Assembly: GCF_041154385.1 (NCBI RefSeq) | Contig: NZ_AP028929.1 | Location: 1,364,001 to 1,428,000, forward strand | Direction of reading: 5' to 3' | DNA length: 64,000 nt | From: Streptococcus sp. SN-1 | GTDB lineage: Bacteria; Bacillota; Bacilli; Lactobacillales; Streptococcaceae | Shown here: positions 49,716-58,748 of the stretch, piece after piece | How the letters are laid out: each line of letters starts with the position of its first letter | How positions within the stretch are numbered: position 1 is the first letter of the stretch | Notes under the pieces: model-generated | The model's input: the letters and a program-made list of their open reading frames with translations, nothing else | Database searches by the model: none | What the model was told of the DNA's origin: nothing | Made by a program: the position numbers and the translations under genes

Positions 49716-52334
49716 TTACAATTTACCTGCTACTGCATCCAACAATTCTTGGATCTTAGCTTGATTGCTTCCTCCTGCCATGGCCATGTCTGGTTTACCA
49801 CCACCACGTCCATCAACGATTGGTGCCAATTCTTTGACAAGGTTCCCTGCATGAAGGTCTTTTGTCTTGCTTGCTACAAGGACATTGACTTTGTCTCCGA
49901 TAGCAGCAACTAGGACAAGCAAGTCAGAGTAGTCTTTTTGTTTCCAGTTGTCCGCAAAGGTACGAAGGGCACCGGCATCTGATACAGACACTTGACTAGC
50001 AATGTAACGGTGACCGTTGACTTCCTTAACATCCTTGAAGATGTCGCCTGCGGCTGCAGCTGCGGCTTTTTCTTTCAACTCAGCATTTTCTTTTTGCAAT
50101 TGACGAAGTTGTTCTTGAAGTCCTTCCACCTTGTGAGGAACTTCCTTAAGTTGAGGTGCTTTAAGAGTTGTTGCCACAGCTTTCAGAGCGTCTTCTTGTT
50201 CACGGTAGGCTTCAAAGGCTTCCTTACCAGTTACCGCCAAGATACGGCGAGTTCCTGATCCAATCCCTTCTTCTTTGACAATCTTGAAAAGACCAATTTC
50301 AGAAGTGTTGCCAACGTGGGTACCACCACAAAGCTCGATAGAGTAGTCACCGATAGTGACAACACGAACTTCCTTGCCGTATTTCTCACCAAAGAGGGCC
50401 ATCGCTCCCATTTCCTTGGCAGTGTCAATATCCGTTTCAACTGTCTTCACTTCAAGAGCTTCCCAGATTTTTTCATTGACTTGCTGTTCAATGGCACGCA
50501 ATTCTTCTGCAGTTACTGCTTGGAAGTGGGTAAAGTCAAAGCGAAGGAATTCGACTTCGTTAAGAGATCCTGCTTGTGTTGCGTGGTTTCCAAGGATGTT
50601 GTGAAGGGCAGCGTGAAGCAAGTGAGTCGCAGTGTGGTTTTTCATAACACGGTGACGACGATTTGTATCAATTGCCAAGGTATATTCTTGGTTCAAGGCA
50701 AGTGGTGCAAGGACTTCAACTGTATGAAGAGCTTGTCCGTTTGGTGCTTTTTGAACATTTGTCACAGTAGCCACAACCTTACCTGACTCATCCAAGATTT
50801 GTCCGTGGTCAGCTACCTGTCCACCCATTTCAGCGTAGAATGGCGTTTCCGCAAAGATAAGTGAGGCAGTTCCTTCTGATACAGCTTCTACTTCTGCATT
50901 GTCAGCCACGATAGCTACCAATTTAGAAGACAATTGGCTAGCATTGTAGTTGAAGACACTTTCTACAGTGATGTTTTGAAGGGTTTCATTTTGCATCCCC
51001 ATTGAGCCACCCTTGACAGCTGACGCACGCGCGCGCTCTTGTTGTTCTTTCATGGCTGCTTCAAAACCTTCACGGTCTACAGTCATACCAGCTTCTTCAG
51101 CGATTTCTTCAGTCAATTCAACTGGGAATCCATAAGTATCATAGAGTTTGAATACATCTGAACCAGCGATGACAGATTGACCTTTTTCTTTCAAGTCAGC
51201 TACGATGCCTTGGGCAAAGTGTTGACCTGAGTGAAGAGTACGAGCAAATGACTCTTCTTCGCTCTTAACGATTTTTTCGATAAAGTCACGTTTTTCAAGC
51301 ACTTCTGGGTAGTAGCTTTCCATGATTTTTCCAACAGTTGGAACGAGTTTGTAAAGGAAAGGCTCGTTGATACCCAATTTTTGACCATGCATTGAAGCAC
51401 GACGGAGCAAACGACGAAGGACGTAACCACGACCTTCATTTCCTGGAAGGGCACCATCACCGATAGCAAATGAAAGAGAACGGATGTGGTCAGCGATGAC
51501 CTTAAAGCTCATGTTGTCGCCATCTTGATCGTAGACCTTACCAGACAATTTCTCAACTTCACGGATGATTGGCATGAAGAGGTCTGTTTCAAAGTTTGTC
51601 TTAGCCCCTTGGATAACCGCCACCAAACGCTCCAAACCAGCGCCCGTATCAATGTTCTTGTGTGGCAATTCCTTGTACTCGCTACGAGGAACAGCAGGGT
51701 CTGCGTTAAATTGTGACAAAACGATGTTCCAGATTTCGATATAACGGTCGTTTTCAATATCTTCTGCAAGCAGGCGAAGACCGATATTTTCTGGGTCAAA
51801 AGCTTCTCCACGGTCAAAGAAAATCTCTGTATCAGGTCCAGAAGGTCCCGCACCGATTTCCCAGAAGTTGTCCTCAATAGGAATCAAGTGACTTGGATCC
51901 ACTCCCACTTCAATCCAGCGGTTGTAAGAATCTTTATCGTCTGGATAGTAAGTCATGTAAAGTTTTTCAGATGGGAAATCAAACCATTCTGGGCTTGTCA
52001 AAAGCTCATAAGCCCAGGTGATAGCTTCATCGCGGAAGTAATCCCCGATAGAGAAGTTCCCCAACATTTCAAACATAGTATGGTGGCGAGCCGTTTTTCC
52101 GACATTTTCGATGTCGTTGGTACGGATAGCTTTTTGCGCATTGGTGATACGTGGATTTTCAGGTTTAATAGTCCCGTCAAAGTATTTCTTAAGGGTTGCT
52201 ACCCCAGAGTTGATCCACAAAAGAGTTGGATCATTTACAGGAACCAAACTCACTGATGGTTCTACTGAGTGACCTTTAGTCGCCCAGAAATCAAGCCACA
52301 TTTGGCGTACTTGTGCACTAGATAGTTGTTTCAT
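49716..52334 (-). CDS. alaS: Alanyl-tRNA synthetase
   Basis: An 872-residue class II synthetase. The N-terminal catalytic core begins [14 protein letters not shown], followed by the tRNA-recognition domain, the editing domain with the zinc-binding [13 protein letters not shown] and the later CGGTH, a coiled-coil linker ([15 protein letters not shown]), and the C-terminal C-Ala domain ending in [10 protein letters not shown]. Length is typical. It is the second gene of a T-box-controlled operon. Confidence 0.98.
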   Translation of the reverse strand: MKQLSSAQVRQMWLDFWATKGHSVEPSVSLVPVNDPTLLWINSGVATLKKYFDGTIKPENPRITNAQKAIRTNDIENVGKTARHHTMFEMLGNFSIGDYFRDEAITWAYELLTSPEWFDFPSEKLYMTYYPDDKDSYNRWIEVGVDPSHLIPIEDNFWEIGAGPSGPDTEIFFDRGEAFDPENIGLRLLAEDIENDRYIEIWNIVLSQFNADPAVPRSEYKELPHKNIDTGAGLERLVAVIQGAKTNFETDLFMPIIREVEKLSGKVYDQDGDNMSFKVIADHIRSLSFAIGDGALPGNEGRGYVLRRLLRRASMHGQKLGINEPFLYKLVPTVGKIMESYYPEVLEKRDFIEKIVKSEEESFARTLHSGQHFAQGIVADLKEKGQSVIAGSDVFKLYDTYGFPVELTEEIAEEAGMTVDREGFEAAMKEQQERARASAVKGGSMGMQNETLQNITVESVFNYNASQLSSKLVAIVADNAEVEAVSEGTASLIFAETPFYAEMGGQVADHGQILDESGKVVATVTNVQKAPNGQALHTVEVLAPLALNQEYTLAIDTNRRHRVMKNHTATHLLHAALHNILGNHATQAGSLNEVEFLRFDFTHFQAVTAEELRAIEQQVNEKIWEALEVKTVETDIDTAKEMGAMALFGEKYGKEVRVVTIGDYSIELCGGTHVGNTSEIGLFKIVKEEGIGSGTRRILAVTGKEAFEAYREQEDALKAVATTLKAPQLKEVPHKVEGLQEQLRQLQKENAELKEKAAAAAAGDIFKDVKEVNGHRYIASQVSVSDAGALRTFADNWKQKDYSDLLVLVAAIGDKVNVLVASKTKDLHAGNLVKELAPIVDGRGGGKPDMAMAGGSNQAKIQELLDAVAGKL

Positions 52335-52355
52335 ATTGTCTCCTTATTTACTTGT

Positions 52356-52847
52356 TTAATGTGATTGGCTTTCCAGCATTTCCACATAGTCAATCGCGAC
52401 ACAGAGAGAAATGACTAGGTCTGCATAAGCGTCCTCAAGAACCGTTACGGTATAGGTAGAGGTAGAGGTAAGATGGAAGAGTTCTTTCCTGATTTCCGCA
52501 ATCAACTGATCACGATCATCCAGCAATTTGAAGTTCAAATCCCAGATATTGCCCTCGATACGAAGCCCCAGATTATCAAACTCATACTTATCTCGCCAGA
52601 AGGTCAACTTCTTACGAATGACAAAACTCGATCCGTCCTGAAGCTGAATCTCAAAACGAGGAAATAAAGTCCAAATCTCTTTACTAATCTCACTGACTTG
52701 GTTACCAAATGCATCATAGATAGTAAAGGTTTTGGGAATTTTAAAAAATGATCCCTCTACCTGATAGGCGATTTCTCCCCTGTCATCCTTGATAGTGAAG
52801 CGTTCGCCCCCAAGACGAAACTTTTGTTTGACAAGAAATGTTTTCAT
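52356..52847 (-). CDS. LURP-one-related (YxjI-like) protein
   Basis: A 163-residue protein with the LURP-one/Tubby-like beta-barrel pattern: repeated short strands such as KFRLGGERFTIKDD and GEIAYQVEGSFFKIPK, ending in an amphipathic C-terminal helix (DYVEMLESQSH). Members may act as membrane-linked scaffold or scramblase-like proteins; the bacterial function is not known. I chose the ATG at 52847, which follows GGAGGTG; the longer frame runs into the T-box terminator. It lies between the T-box and alaS and so shares tRNA-Ala control. Confidence 0.85.
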   Translation of the reverse strand: MKTFLVKQKFRLGGERFTIKDDRGEIAYQVEGSFFKIPKTFTIYDAFGNQVSEISKEIWTLFPRFEIQLQDGSSFVIRKKLTFWRDKYEFDNLGLRIEGNIWDLNFKLLDDRDQLIAEIRKELFHLTSTSTYTVTVLEDAYADLVISLCVAIDYVEMLESQSH

Positions 52848-52870
52848 CAACACCTCCAAAAAATCAAAAG

Positions 52871-53030
52871 ACAAGTTCATATCACGAAGGGCGAAAAACC
52901 GCGGTACCACCTTCATTCAATGAACTTGTCATTCTCTTATTCTTATGCAATTGTATGATTGAGTAGCATGACTTCCTAGCTTAGATGGCTCGCAGCACCG
53001 CCATTTCTCTGGACTAAGACAACTGAAAAT
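52871..53030 (-). promoter_or_regulatory. T-box riboswitch (tRNA-Ala) of the LURP-one-alaS operon
   Basis: On the minus strand the T-box sequence AAGGTGGTACCGCGG at about 52899-52913 is followed by a terminator, ACAAGTTCAT pairing with ATGAACTTGT (52871-52880 and 52920-52929), with a U-run behind. A GCU codon at 52994-52996 in the GGTGCTGCGAGCC segment could be the alanine specifier. Uncharged tRNA-Ala would open the terminator. Confidence 0.85.
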
Positions 53031-53047
53031 CAATTCTCAACTTTCTT

Positions 53048-53076
53048 ATTATAACGTTTTTTTAAGCTTGCGTCAA
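53048..53076 (-). promoter_or_regulatory. Promoter of the T-box operon
   Basis: On the minus strand TTGACG and TATAAT are 17 bases apart, giving a leader of about 200 bases before the LURP-one gene. Confidence 0.85.
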
Positions 53077-53122
53077 CTGGAAATCATCTCCGTTGAATCA
53101 GAGCAATTTCCTGTATCTTTGA

Positions 53123-53188
53123 TTACTCTTTCAGGAGAACAAAATTAGCCAATATAATTGTTGATATTAAACAAATCCAAAATAACAT
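53123..53188 (-). CDS. Candidate 21-aa hydrophobic peptide
   Basis: A micro-ORF whose peptide, MLFWICLISTIILANF then VLLKE, is one hydrophobic stretch with a charged end. It starts one base after the stop codon of the 31-aa ORF (TGATATG), with GAGAGAG as a weak ribosome-binding site. It could be a short membrane or signalling peptide or simply part of a decayed gene. It is about 50 bases upstream of the divergent-looking T-box promoter, but on the same strand. Confidence 0.35.
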   Translation of the reverse strand: MLFWICLISTIILANFVLLKE

Positions 53189-53189
53189 A

Positions 53190-53285
53190 TCACTCTCTCG
53201 CTTTAATATTATCTAGACTGTCAATTGCATATCTACATTCTTTAAGATAAAGCAAACTAATAACAAAATCTAAATGTAAAATCAT
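53190..53285 (-). CDS. Candidate 31-aa ORF coupled to the TPR gene
   Basis: Its ATG overlaps the TPR stop codon (GAATGA: ATG in the second frame), which usually means translational coupling. The product, MILHLDFVISLLYLKEC then RYAIDSLDNIKARE, is half hydrophobic, half charged. I do not recognise it. The overlap could also be chance. Confidence 0.35.
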   Translation of the reverse strand: MILHLDFVISLLYLKECRYAIDSLDNIKARE

Positions 53286-53902
53286 TCATTAATCAATTCC
53301 TCAATTTCCTTTATCCCTTCAAATTCTCCAGCACTTTCGAAAAGTTCTATAGCTTGTTTGAAATGTGTGTTGGATAATTCCGTATCTTCCAAGGCTAAAT
53401 AGATTTCACCTAACCCTCTATGGCTACAAGCTTGAGAAATTACATCATCAGTCTCTAAAGATTGTTCCAATGACAGATTCATGAATGTAAGGGCCTCATC
53501 AAGATTGTTTAATTTAAATCTCACATAGCCCTGTTCGTAGTTATTCACAGCTTTCTTTAGATTATCATTTAGAAAATACTCTTCAACTATCTTCTCTTCA
53601 TCTTCAATAAGTTTTAAAGCCGTATGAAAATCCCCCTGATCTCTGTAAATCATAGCTAATTGATGTAAGCCAATGTGTTCATTATCTTTATCTTCATTTT
53701 GTTGCGCCAATAAAATGTATTTCTCAAAGATATGGGTACATGAAACATAGTCTTTTTCTGCTAACAATAAATATCCCATCAAATTTAAAAGACTAAAATC
53801 CGTACAGGTATCAATGGAAAAATCTTGTTCAACTAACTTTTTAGCTTCTGATATTTTTCCTTCCAGAAACAAGTTCCAAGCTGTATCAATTTTAGAGTCC
53901 AT
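53282..53902 (-). CDS. TPR-repeat protein, possible peptide sensor part
   Basis: A 206-residue protein made of tetratricopeptide helical hairpins: about five units such as LNLMGYLLLAEKDYVS, LHQLAMIYRDQGDFHTAL, YEQGYVRFKLNNLDEAL and SHRGLGEIYLALEDTELS. No DNA-binding domain is present. The repeats resemble those of Rgg/PlcR/Rap (RRNPP) regulators, in which they bind small peptides. AAGGGGG precedes the start. It lies 97 bases downstream of the broken XRE gene and is followed by two micro-ORFs. Confidence 0.8.
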   Translation of the reverse strand: MDSKIDTAWNLFLEGKISEAKKLVEQDFSIDTCTDFSLLNLMGYLLLAEKDYVSCTHIFEKYILLAQQNEDKDNEHIGLHQLAMIYRDQGDFHTALKLIEDEEKIVEEYFLNDNLKKAVNNYEQGYVRFKLNNLDEALTFMNLSLEQSLETDDVISQACSHRGLGEIYLALEDTELSNTHFKQAIELFESAGEFEGIKEIEELINE

Positions 53903-53999
53903 CTATTTCCCCCTTCAACTACAAACAACCTTCATAAAATAGAATCACTCAACAAGAATATATTATTCTCTATCTATTGAGGATTAATCTTATAAACTA

Positions 54000-54452
54000 T
54001 TAATCTGCATTAAAATAATCATAAACCTCTTTAAAGAGTGTCGGCAATATTCCTTGCTCTTCTTTGTCTAAATTATATTCAGAAACTAGCTCATCCATAT
54101 AGTTAAATACAGTGAAATGTTTTTTTATTCCATTCATAACAAGCACAAATTTCAAATCATTAAGTTCAGTTTTATTAAACTCTTTTAACTTCTTCATATC
54201 AATTCTAGTGATTGGATGAGAAATACCATCTAGAGTACTATAAATCGTTTTTCCTAGTAAATAATCTGTCGTGGTATCAAATAATTTTGCTAATTTGATA
54301 ACGGCGTCTAAATTAGGTTCTAAAGTTCCATTCTCCCAACGAAAATAAGTACCTTGTTATACACCAATCATCTCAGAAATTTGTACCTGAGTTAACTTCT
54401 TGATCTTTCTCAGTTCCTTAAGACGAGCTCCAAAAGAATCATTATTAAACAT
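54000..54452 (-). pseudogene. XRE-family regulator broken by a stop codon
   Basis: From the ATG at 54452 the frame encodes a typical HTH_3 domain (FGARLKELRKIKKLTQVQISEMIGV), then TAA at 54357-54359, then continues in the same frame (QGTYFRWENGTLEPNLD) to a 150-residue protein ending YDYFNAD. The stop falls where related proteins have Ser, Thr or Lys at the start of the recognition helix. A single base change from a sense codon explains it. The downstream part could still be translated from M at 54197, but it would lack the HTH. Confidence 0.85.
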
Positions 54453-54492
54453 TGTATCCTCTTAAATATTCTAAACGGTATAAAACGGAATT

Positions 54493-54506
54493 ATTCCATA
54501 AGGAAT
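54493..54506. promoter_or_regulatory. Palindrome upstream of the XRE gene
   Basis: ATTCCATAAGGAAT is a perfect palindrome with a four-base centre, 40 bases upstream of the XRE start. Two CCGTTT direct repeats lie between it and the gene. It fits an autoregulatory operator. Confidence 0.4.
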
Positions 54507-54761
54507 ATTTATTTGAAGATTAAAGATTCTATTGAGAATATTATAGCATAAAAGGAGGTAAAAGCGTATGTAGCTAGTAGTCAATTTTAAAAATTTTAAT
54601 GAAGCAATTTTAATGAAGGAGATAGAATTCAACAAATAAAAAAATCTTGAAATAAATGCGCCGTTATTTCACTTATCACTATTTTTATCCTCAATTTTCA
54701 TATTACTAAACACAGCAACTATCATAGAAAAACATACAGTTACAAAAATTGCCTTTTACAT

Positions 54762-54794
54762 AAAAAAACGAACCAGCTTGACTGATTCGTTCCG
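54762..54794 (-). terminator. Terminator of potABCD
   Basis: ACGGAACGAATCAG pairs imperfectly with CTGGTTCGTTTTTTT, a hairpin with a long U-run on the minus strand, shortly behind the potD stop codon. Confidence 0.85.
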
Positions 54795-54807
54795 TGACTT
54801 CTAACTC

Positions 54808-55878
54808 CTACTTCCGATACATTTTAAATTGTAGGAAGAGGTCGCTGTATTTGCCTGTCCATTTATGGTTAAATTTCTCGTAAACTTCTAGGTGTTTCAT
54901 GGTTTCAGCATCTGGATAGAAGGCCTTGTCTTCTTTTTTCTCCTCTGGGAGCAGTTCCTTAGCTGGTAGGTTTGGAGTTGAATAGCCGACATACTCTGCA
55001 TTTTTGAGAGCATTTTCAGGTTTCAACATAAAATTGATAAAGGCATAGGCGGCATCTTGGTTTTTCACGGTTTTTGGAATGACCATATTGTCAAACCAAA
55101 GGTTGCTGGCCTCAGTCGGTACCACATAGCGTAGGTTTTCATTTTTTTCTAGCATTTGGCTGGCTTCACCAGAGAAGGTCACTCCGATAGCAGCGTTATT
55201 CTGAATCATGTAACCCTTCATCTCGTCGGCAACGATGGCCTTGATATTTGGCGTCAATTTATAGAGCTTATCCACTGTTTCTTCCAACTGCTGGGTATCC
55301 TTGGAGTTGAGGCTGTAGCCGAGGGAGTTGAGACCCAGTCCCAATACCTCACGCGCCCCATCAAAGAGCATGATAGAGTTCTTATACTCTGGTTTCCAGA
55401 GGTCGTCCCAATGCTCAGGAGCCTCATCTACCATGGTTTCATTGTAGACAATTCCTAAGGTTCCCCAGAAGTAAGGGATAGAGAATTTATTGCCTGGGTC
55501 AAAGGACTGGTTGAGAAACTCTGGTCCGATATTTTCAAGACCTTCAAGTTTTGAATAATCAAGCGGTACCAAGAGGTCTTCGTCCTTCATCTTGTTAATC
55601 ATGTATTCACTAGGAATGGCAATATCGTAGGTCGTTCCACCCTGCTTGATCTTGGTATACATGGCTTCATTGGAGTCAAAAGTCTCGTACTGGACTTGGA
55701 TTCCTGTTTCTTCTGTGAACTGAGTCAAGAGTTCTGGATCGATATAGTCACCCCAGTTGTAAATGACCAGTTTTTGACTATCTCGGCTATTGATTTTACT
55801 GTCTAGATGCGTCGCAATTCCCCACAAGACGAGGATAATGGCTACAATTCCTGCTAAAAATGAATAGAGTTTTTTCAT
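54808..55878 (-). CDS. potD: Spermidine/putrescine-binding protein PotD
   Basis: A 356-residue extracellular binding protein for polyamines. The N-terminal hydrophobic segment (about residues 4-24) has no lipobox cysteine, so it is a signal peptide or membrane anchor rather than a lipoprotein signal. The mature protein begins near LVIYNWGDYIDPELL, the conserved start of PotD/PotF, and shows FDSNEAMYTKIKQGG. It overlaps potC by four bases, last gene of potABCD. Confidence 0.97.
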   Translation of the reverse strand: MKKLYSFLAGIVAIILVLWGIATHLDSKINSRDSQKLVIYNWGDYIDPELLTQFTEETGIQVQYETFDSNEAMYTKIKQGGTTYDIAIPSEYMINKMKDEDLLVPLDYSKLEGLENIGPEFLNQSFDPGNKFSIPYFWGTLGIVYNETMVDEAPEHWDDLWKPEYKNSIMLFDGAREVLGLGLNSLGYSLNSKDTQQLEETVDKLYKLTPNIKAIVADEMKGYMIQNNAAIGVTFSGEASQMLEKNENLRYVVPTEASNLWFDNMVIPKTVKNQDAAYAFINFMLKPENALKNAEYVGYSTPNLPAKELLPEEKKEDKAFYPDAETMKHLEVYEKFNHKWTGKYSDLFLQFKMYRK

Positions 55879-56648
55879 GCTTGCTCCTCCTTCTCACGTG
55901 AGATAAAGTAATATCCAACAACTAGGATAATACTAAAGAGAAAGACAAGGGCAGACAGGGCATTGATTTCTAAGGAAATCCCCTTACGAGCACGAGAGTA
56001 AATCTCGACTGACAAGGTTGAAAAGCCATTTCCCGTCACAAAGAAGGTCACGGCAAAGTCATCTAACGAATAGGTGAAGGCCATGAAATAACCTGCAATG
56101 ATAGACGGAGTCAGGTAAGGAAGCATGATTTCCTTGAACATCTGAAATTGACTGGCACCAAGGTCATAGGCCGCATGAATCATGTCACCGTTCATTTCCT
56201 TAAGACGAGGCAAAACCATCAAGACCACGATAGGAATGGAGAAGGCTACGTGACTAGAAAGAACGGTCAAAAAGCCAAGTGAAAACTTGAGTTGGGTAAA
56301 GAGAATCAAGAAGCTGGCACCAATCATAACATCAGGCGCAACCATGAGGATATTATTGAGTGATAGAAAGGCTTCTTGGTATTTCTTACGAGACTGGTAG
56401 ATGTAAATGGCACCAAAAGTCCCGATAATGGTCGCTATCAAGGCTGATAAAAATGCTAAGAAAAAGGTCTGAGTCACAATCAACATAAGGCGACCATCGC
56501 CAAACATGGTTTTAAAATGGCTCAAGCTAAAACCTGTAAAGCTATTCATGTCGTTGCCTGCGTTAAAAGCATAACCAATCAGGTAAAAAATCGGCAGGTA
56601 GAGGACAAGAAAGACCAGTCCCAGATAAAGGTTGGCAAATTTTTTCAT
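55875..56648 (-). CDS. potC: Spermidine/putrescine ABC permease PotC
   Basis: A 257-residue permease with six transmembrane segments and the EAA loop AAYDLGASQFQMFKEIMLPYLTP. Its partner is PotB. It overlaps both potB and potD by four bases, which supports tight coupling in potABCD. Confidence 0.96.
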   Translation of the reverse strand: MKKFANLYLGLVFLVLYLPIFYLIGYAFNAGNDMNSFTGFSLSHFKTMFGDGRLMLIVTQTFFLAFLSALIATIIGTFGAIYIYQSRKKYQEAFLSLNNILMVAPDVMIGASFLILFTQLKFSLGFLTVLSSHVAFSIPIVVLMVLPRLKEMNGDMIHAAYDLGASQFQMFKEIMLPYLTPSIIAGYFMAFTYSLDDFAVTFFVTGNGFSTLSVEIYSRARKGISLEINALSALVFLFSIILVVGYYFISREKEEQA

Positions 56649-57451
56649 CGTTCTCTCCTTTCCTTAGTCACCCACATGGTAATGAACATGGTCAGGATGA
56701 GAATCACACCGATGGTTGAACCCATACCGTAGTTGTCATTGGTTAGGAAATTCTGTTCAATAGCCGTTCCCAGCGTAATAACACGGTTCCCACCAATCAA
56801 ACGGGTCAGCATGAAGAGACTCAAGCTGGGGATAAAGACCGACTGAACTCCACTTCGCACACCATTCATAGACAGAGGGAAGATGACATGTCGGAAGGTC
56901 TCCCACTTGGTCGCACCGAGGTCGTAGCTGGCATTGATGAGATTGTTGTCCATATCATCCAAGACATTAAAGATTGGCAATATCATAAAGGGAAGCTCGA
57001 TGTAGCTTGCGACAAAGATAAAGGAGAAATCGGTAAAAAGCAACTGTTGTGAACCAATTCCGATAAATTCCAAGAATTGATTAATGGAGCCATTTTGACC
57101 AAAAATTCCGATAAAGGCATAGGCTTTAAGGAGCAAATTGATCCAGGTAGGCAGGATAATCAGCATGAGCCAGAGTTGACGGTGCTTGAGACGGGTCAAA
57201 AAGAGGGCTGTCGGATAGCTGATAAGCAAGGTCACAAAGGTCACAATTCCTGCATAAAGCACTGAGTTGAAACTCATTTTGAGGTAGGTCAAGTTTTGTG
57301 ACGCAAAGTAAGATTTATAGTTTTCTAAACTGAATTGTCCTTCAATATTGAAAAAGGATTGTCCGAAAATCAAGACCAAGGGTGCCAACACAAAGAGGGC
57401 GATCCAGAGCATGTAGGGCACTACAAAGAGTTTAGAGCTTGTTTTCTTCAT
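56645..57451 (-). CDS. potB: Spermidine/putrescine ABC permease PotB
   Basis: A 268-residue permease with six transmembrane segments and the EAA loop [22 protein letters not shown] chose the ATG at 57451 (MKKTSSKLF), which follows GGAAAGAG within the end of potA; the overlap of 20 bases suggests translational coupling. Confidence 0.95.
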   Translation of the reverse strand: MKKTSSKLFVVPYMLWIALFVLAPLVLIFGQSFFNIEGQFSLENYKSYFASQNLTYLKMSFNSVLYAGIVTFVTLLISYPTALFLTRLKHRQLWLMLIILPTWINLLLKAYAFIGIFGQNGSINQFLEFIGIGSQQLLFTDFSFIFVASYIELPFMILPIFNVLDDMDNNLINASYDLGATKWETFRHVIFPLSMNGVRSGVQSVFIPSLSLFMLTRLIGGNRVITLGTAIEQNFLTNDNYGMGSTIGVILILTMFITMWVTKERRER

Positions 57452-58589
57452 CTCTTTCCTCCTCGATTGCATTGATCAGACCTGCTTCTTGCTCTTCGAT
57501 TTCTACGTACTCCTCAATACGAGCATCGAACTCTTCTTCAGTTTCGTTGAGACGCATGATATGGATGTCTTCTGGTTCAAAGTCCAGACCGATTTCCTCA
57601 CCCACGATGGCCTTACGAGTCGAGTGGATCATCCATTCATTCCCAAGTTCGTCATAGGCGATAATTTCATAGTGAACCCCACGGAAGAGCTGGGTATCCA
57701 CCTTAACTTGGAGCTTGCCTTCTTCAGGAAGGGTAATCCGCAAGTCCTCTGGACGAATCACGACCTCAACAGGTTCATTTGGCTTCATCCCACCATCGAC
57801 CGCTTCAAAGCGTTTGCCGTTGAACTCAACCAAGTAGTCCTCAATCATGATTCCTGGCAAGATATTTGACTCACCGATAAAGGTCGCAACAAAATGGTTA
57901 ATCGGCTCATCGTAGATGTCCACAGGTGTTCCAGACTGGACAATCTCGCCATCATTCATGACAAAAATCCAGTCACTCATAGCCAAGGCTTCTTCCTGAT
58001 CGTGAGTGACAAAGACAAAGGTAATGCCCAATCGTTGTTGCAGTTCACGCAGTTCGTACTGCATATCTGTTCTTAATTTCAAGTCCAGCGCTGACAGAGG
58101 CTCGTCCAGCAAGACCACACGGGGTTGGTTGATGATGGCACGGGCAATTGCCACACGCTGACGTTGTCCTCCAGAAAGTTTACGGATAGAACGTTTTTCG
58201 TAACCTTCCAACTGAACCATCTTGAGAACTTCCGCTACGCGTTTCTCGATTTCTTTCTTGTCAATTTTACGCAAGCGAAGTGGAAAGGCAACATTTTCAA
58301 ACACATTCATATGTGGGAACAAGGCATAGGATTGGAAGACCGTATGGACGTCTCGCTTGTTGGTTGGAATATCATTAATTCGGACACCGTCTAGCATGAT
58401 ATCTCCTGTCGTCGCATCCAGTAGACCTGCGATAATATTTAGGATGGTTGATTTCCCTGACCCAGATGCGCCTAAAAGGGTATAAAATTTCCCTTCTTCC
58501 AACTCAAAGTTGATATCTTTGAGAACCTTGGTGTTGCTGTCTTCAAAAACTTTTGAGACGTTTTTGAATTCAATAATTGGTTTTTTCAA
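57432..58589 (-). CDS. potA: Spermidine/putrescine ABC ATPase PotA
   Basis: A 385-residue ABC ATPase. Walker A is GASGSGKST, the signature is [13 protein letters not shown] and Walker B is [13 protein letters not shown] regulatory TOBE-like domain fills the C-terminal third, followed by an acidic tail ([18 protein letters not shown]). The start is TTG at 58587-58589, eleven bases after AAGGA. An ATG six bases further upstream is out of frame. First gene of potABCD. Confidence 0.95.
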   Translation of the reverse strand: MKKPIIEFKNVSKVFEDSNTKVLKDINFELEEGKFYTLLGASGSGKSTILNIIAGLLDATTGDIMLDGVRINDIPTNKRDVHTVFQSYALFPHMNVFENVAFPLRLRKIDKKEIEKRVAEVLKMVQLEGYEKRSIRKLSGGQRQRVAIARAIINQPRVVLLDEPLSALDLKLRTDMQYELRELQQRLGITFVFVTHDQEEALAMSDWIFVMNDGEIVQSGTPVDIYDEPINHFVATFIGESNILPGIMIEDYLVEFNGKRFEAVDGGMKPNEPVEVVIRPEDLRITLPEEGKLQVKVDTQLFRGVHYEIIAYDELGNEWMIHSTRKAIVGEEIGLDFEPEDIHIMRLNETEEEFDARIEEYVEIEEQEAGLINAIEEERDEENKL

Positions 58590-58599
58590 TTGTCATTTA

Positions 58600-58748
58600 T
58601 TCCTTCTTTTTCATAGATTAACAGATCAGGGCTCTGTCAGGCCGCCACTACCTCGTGTAGGAGATTGAACTGCCTACATTCTTCTGCACTAACGATAGGC
58701 TTTCACCCCCTTTCCATGACATAGCAGCAGCTTTTTAGCTAAAGCTTC
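58600..58748 (-). other. murB-potA intergenic leader with pairing segments
   Basis: Between murB and potA lie 160 bases with several pairing blocks on the minus strand: AGCTTTAGCTAAAAAGCT, GTAGGCAGTTCAATCTCCTAC, and a GGCGGCCTGACAG segment. No gene is seen. This may be a structured leader of potABCD or the end of murB; I could not fold it or match it to a known riboswitch. Confidence 0.4.

Larger units (their letters stand above)
54453..54807 (+). other. AT-rich stretch between the XRE pseudogene and potD
   Basis: 355 bases without an intact gene. It contains the palindrome ATTCC-ATAA-GGAAT at 54493-54506 (possible operator of the XRE regulator), a strong ribosome-binding site followed by ATGTAG on the plus strand, a broken minus-strand frame at 54669-54761, and the potD terminator. 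Confidence 0.55.

Noticed and set aside
50316..50786. 156-codon plus-strand frame opposite alaS
   Set aside because: Antisense shadow of alaS with no start signals or recognisable domain.
52848..52916. N-terminal extension of the LURP-one gene
   Set aside because: It runs into the T-box terminator; the ATG at 52847 has a perfect GGAGGTG.
58591..58596. ATG as start of potA
   Set aside because: Out of frame with the ABC domain; the in-frame TTG at 58587-58589 gives the family N-terminus.
58600..58748. tRNA remnant (TTCAATC loop)
   Set aside because: The stem next to the TTCAATC loop does not pair as in a T arm, and no other tRNA arms are found.
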